From Mesorhizobium sp. WSM4313 (GTDB taxonomy: Bacteria > Pseudomonadota > Alphaproteobacteria > Rhizobiales > Rhizobiaceae), in NCBI RefSeq assembly GCF_002294725.1, contig NZ_NSFT01000027.1:1-36715 (forward strand): a stretch of DNA of 36,715 bases. The letters are read 5' to 3'. The notes beneath the pieces were generated by a model. That model had not been told where the DNA came from, made no database searches, and saw only the letters and a list, made by a program, of their open reading frames with translations. The translations under genes were made by a program, and so were the position numbers. Below, in pieces: positions 35,318-36,715 of this stretch (position 1 is its first letter; each line of letters opens with the position of its first letter).

Positions 35318-36369
35318 CCGCTTCAACTGTCGAGTATCGAGTCTTCGGCCATCTGGCCGTCACCGAGAAGGCGAGAGATGCAGGTACCTGCGAAACGATG
35401 GAGGCAGATATCGCGATCGTCGCGCTTGGATGGGAAACGCGTTTCGCCGCGTTCGAAAACCATCTTGACCTGAAGGTCGGCAAGATCGTGGTTCTGGACT
35501 TTGCTCTGAAGGAAGCGAACGTCCCAGCCGTCGAAGAAAACCGGCGAAAGCTCATCGCTATGGGTACCCGATGGGGCGTCGAAGTGACTGTGATCACCCT
35601 CGAGCCTTCCATCGAGTATCAGAAGAACATCAATCTCCTCGATCACCTGCTCACTCAGATGGCCGCTTCATGTGGCTCATACGAAGGAAGCCTGCGGAAG
35701 GTTTTCGTCGAGTGCTCGACGATGCCGCGAATCTACATCCAATGGCTGATTGCGGTGGCATTCAAGAAAATGTCGATTCAGTCTCTCGAATTCGGGTACG
35801 CCGAAGGTATCTACGGGAACGCGATCGGCAAAGAGGATTTTTCCAGCGGCTTGGACCGATACGTCACCGTCCCTCATCTTCAAGGCAGCGGAGGAATGGG
35901 CGAAGAGAAAGTCCTGCTCGTGGGGATCGGAGGAGATGCCGACGTATTCTACGGATTGATCGATATCGTCAGTCCGGAACGGATCTCGCTCCTCGTCCCA
36001 AGAAGCGACAAGAATGCGCATATCGATGCTTTGCTCGATCAACAGGTGGCCAAGGTACGTGAAACCCACCGGCTCGAAGATGGCGAAGTTCGCGACATCC
36101 AGGCTTTCGGGCTGATGGCCCACCTCGATGCTTTCGAGACGTATCTCGACGGGTTCGGCTCGCGTGCGGTGGTGAACGTTTTTGTCAGCGGCCCGAAGGT
36201 TCAGGCCATCGCTGCTGCCGTGCTCGCCTGCTCCGACAGCCGCGTCCATCTCAAGGCAAGAATTCCCACCTCCTATGCCCATCGTGAAGTCTCAGCGAAT
36301 GGGCGGTATCATATCTATAGGCTGATTGACCTGACATCCCCTGCCTGCAGCCTTCCCGGGACGTTCTGA
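35314..36369 (+). CDS. unrecognised protein with two Rossmann-like halves, 351 aa
   Basis: I cannot assign this protein to a family. Two alpha/beta segments look alike. The first begins DIAIVALGWETRFAAFENHL (about 32-51) and later has VFVECSTMPRIYIQWLIAVA. The second begins EKVLLVGIGGDADVFYGL (about 198-215) and later has VNVFVSGPKVQAIAAAVLA. This suggests an internal duplication of a nucleotide- or ligand-binding fold, as in CARF- or SAVED-type sensors, but no specific motif proves it. A C-terminal strand-rich tail reads HLKARIPTSYAHREVS. It overlaps the ATPase stop (ATGA), so the trio is one translational unit. A sensor or effector role is inference. Confidence 0.6.
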   Translation: MTASTVEYRVFGHLAVTEKARDAGTCETMEADIAIVALGWETRFAAFENHLDLKVGKIVVLDFALKEANVPAVEENRRKLIAMGTRWGVEVTVITLEPSIEYQKNINLLDHLLTQMAASCGSYEGSLRKVFVECSTMPRIYIQWLIAVAFKKMSIQSLEFGYAEGIYGNAIGKEDFSSGLDRYVTVPHLQGSGGMGEEKVLLVGIGGDADVFYGLIDIVSPERISLLVPRSDKNAHIDALLDQQVAKVRETHRLEDGEVRDIQAFGLMAHLDAFETYLDGFGSRAVVNVFVSGPKVQAIAAAVLACSDSRVHLKARIPTSYAHREVSANGRYHIYRLIDLTSPACSLPGTF

Positions 36370-36715
36370 CACTATCTTGCATTCGAGTAGCATCATGGTC
36401 CCAGTAGCCGTTCCGCCAAGCCTTCAGCGCATGTTCGTGTCGCCCGATCCGGTCGATGGGGGGCTAATTCCCACTTGGAAGCTGCTCTACATCAGATCAG
36501 GGGGGAATGCAGACTGGCAGAATTCCGTCTAATTAGCGACTAGCTAAAACATATACTCAGGCGAGACTGTTCAGCATAGAAATAGTGAGTCGGCCGTGAA
36601 CTATCCGCAAGCCATTGATCTGGCCTGTTGATTGAGGCGGATAGCGGCTTTGGAATTGCAGGATTAGCGGTATTTGGACGCTGTTTTCCTGCAATTCGGT
36701 TTTGCGATTCCCTTG
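36370..36715. other. right-edge non-coding region
   Basis: These 346 bases have no supported gene. There are loose AT-rich words such as CTAATTCCC (36463-36471), AGAATTCCG and CTAATTAG (36530-36537), and two TTGCAGGA/CCTGCAATT words near 36655-36695 facing each other. They could be parts of an insertion-sequence end beyond the window, but I cannot show this. Confidence 0.4.

Noticed and set aside
36460..36700. Right-edge AATTCC and TGCAGGA/CCTGCA words as an IS end
   Set aside because: The words are short and not arranged like the repeat pairs at 25181-25373; the window ends before any gene could confirm it.

Overview
The window looks like an accessory or genomic-island stretch from a Rhizobiales alphaproteobacterium, most likely Mesorhizobium or a close relative. 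The reasons are a MucR/Ros regulator with the family's C/D/H/H zinc finger, a rhizobial-type thiCOSGED operon behind a TPP riboswitch, and a high-GC background. No tRNA, rRNA, integrase, intact transposase or CRISPR array was seen, so genus and island status are inferences.

Layout. 70-1645: small genes, including two short membrane proteins, a YHYH secreted peptide and a secreted protein of unknown family. 1843-7651: five same-strand genes encoding a four-pass coiled-coil membrane protein, a membrane-anchored vWA-like protein, a MotA/ZorA-like four-pass protein with a long coiled-coil tail, a MotB/ZorB-like protein with a C-terminal OmpA domain, and a DUF4236 protein. 7665-8979 (minus): a membrane-anchored SNase-Excalibur nuclease and MucR. 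9580-19966: a giant DUF4011/SF1 helicase/Vsr-like nuclease/DUF3320 protein (Hhe-like), followed by an SbcD/YhaO-like exonuclease and an SbcC/YhaN-like ATPase. 20290-24530: an ABC three-component (ABC-3C) conflict system made of a nuclease-like effector, a middle component and a DUF3732 ATPase, with a fourth rider gene. 24531-25435: a gene-free, repeat-dense stretch with IS21-like end remnants. 25436-30832 (minus): the thiamine operon and its riboswitch. 31156-31419 (minus): a conserved small protein. 31911-36369: a tightly coupled trio of calcineurin-like phosphoesterase, ORC/STAND-like ATPase and an unrecognised protein with two similar Rossmann-like halves.

How the genes fit together. Four gene blocks have the look of conflict (probably anti-phage) systems: the envelope motor cassette, the Hhe-YhaON block, the ABC-3C block and the phosphoesterase-ATPase trio. 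They surround one housekeeping operon for thiamine. The two best candidates for undescribed systems are the five-gene motor cassette, which has ZorA/ZorB-like parts without recognisable ZorC, ZorD or ZorE, and the 31911-36369 trio. Functions of the defence candidates are inferred from domain content and gene order only.
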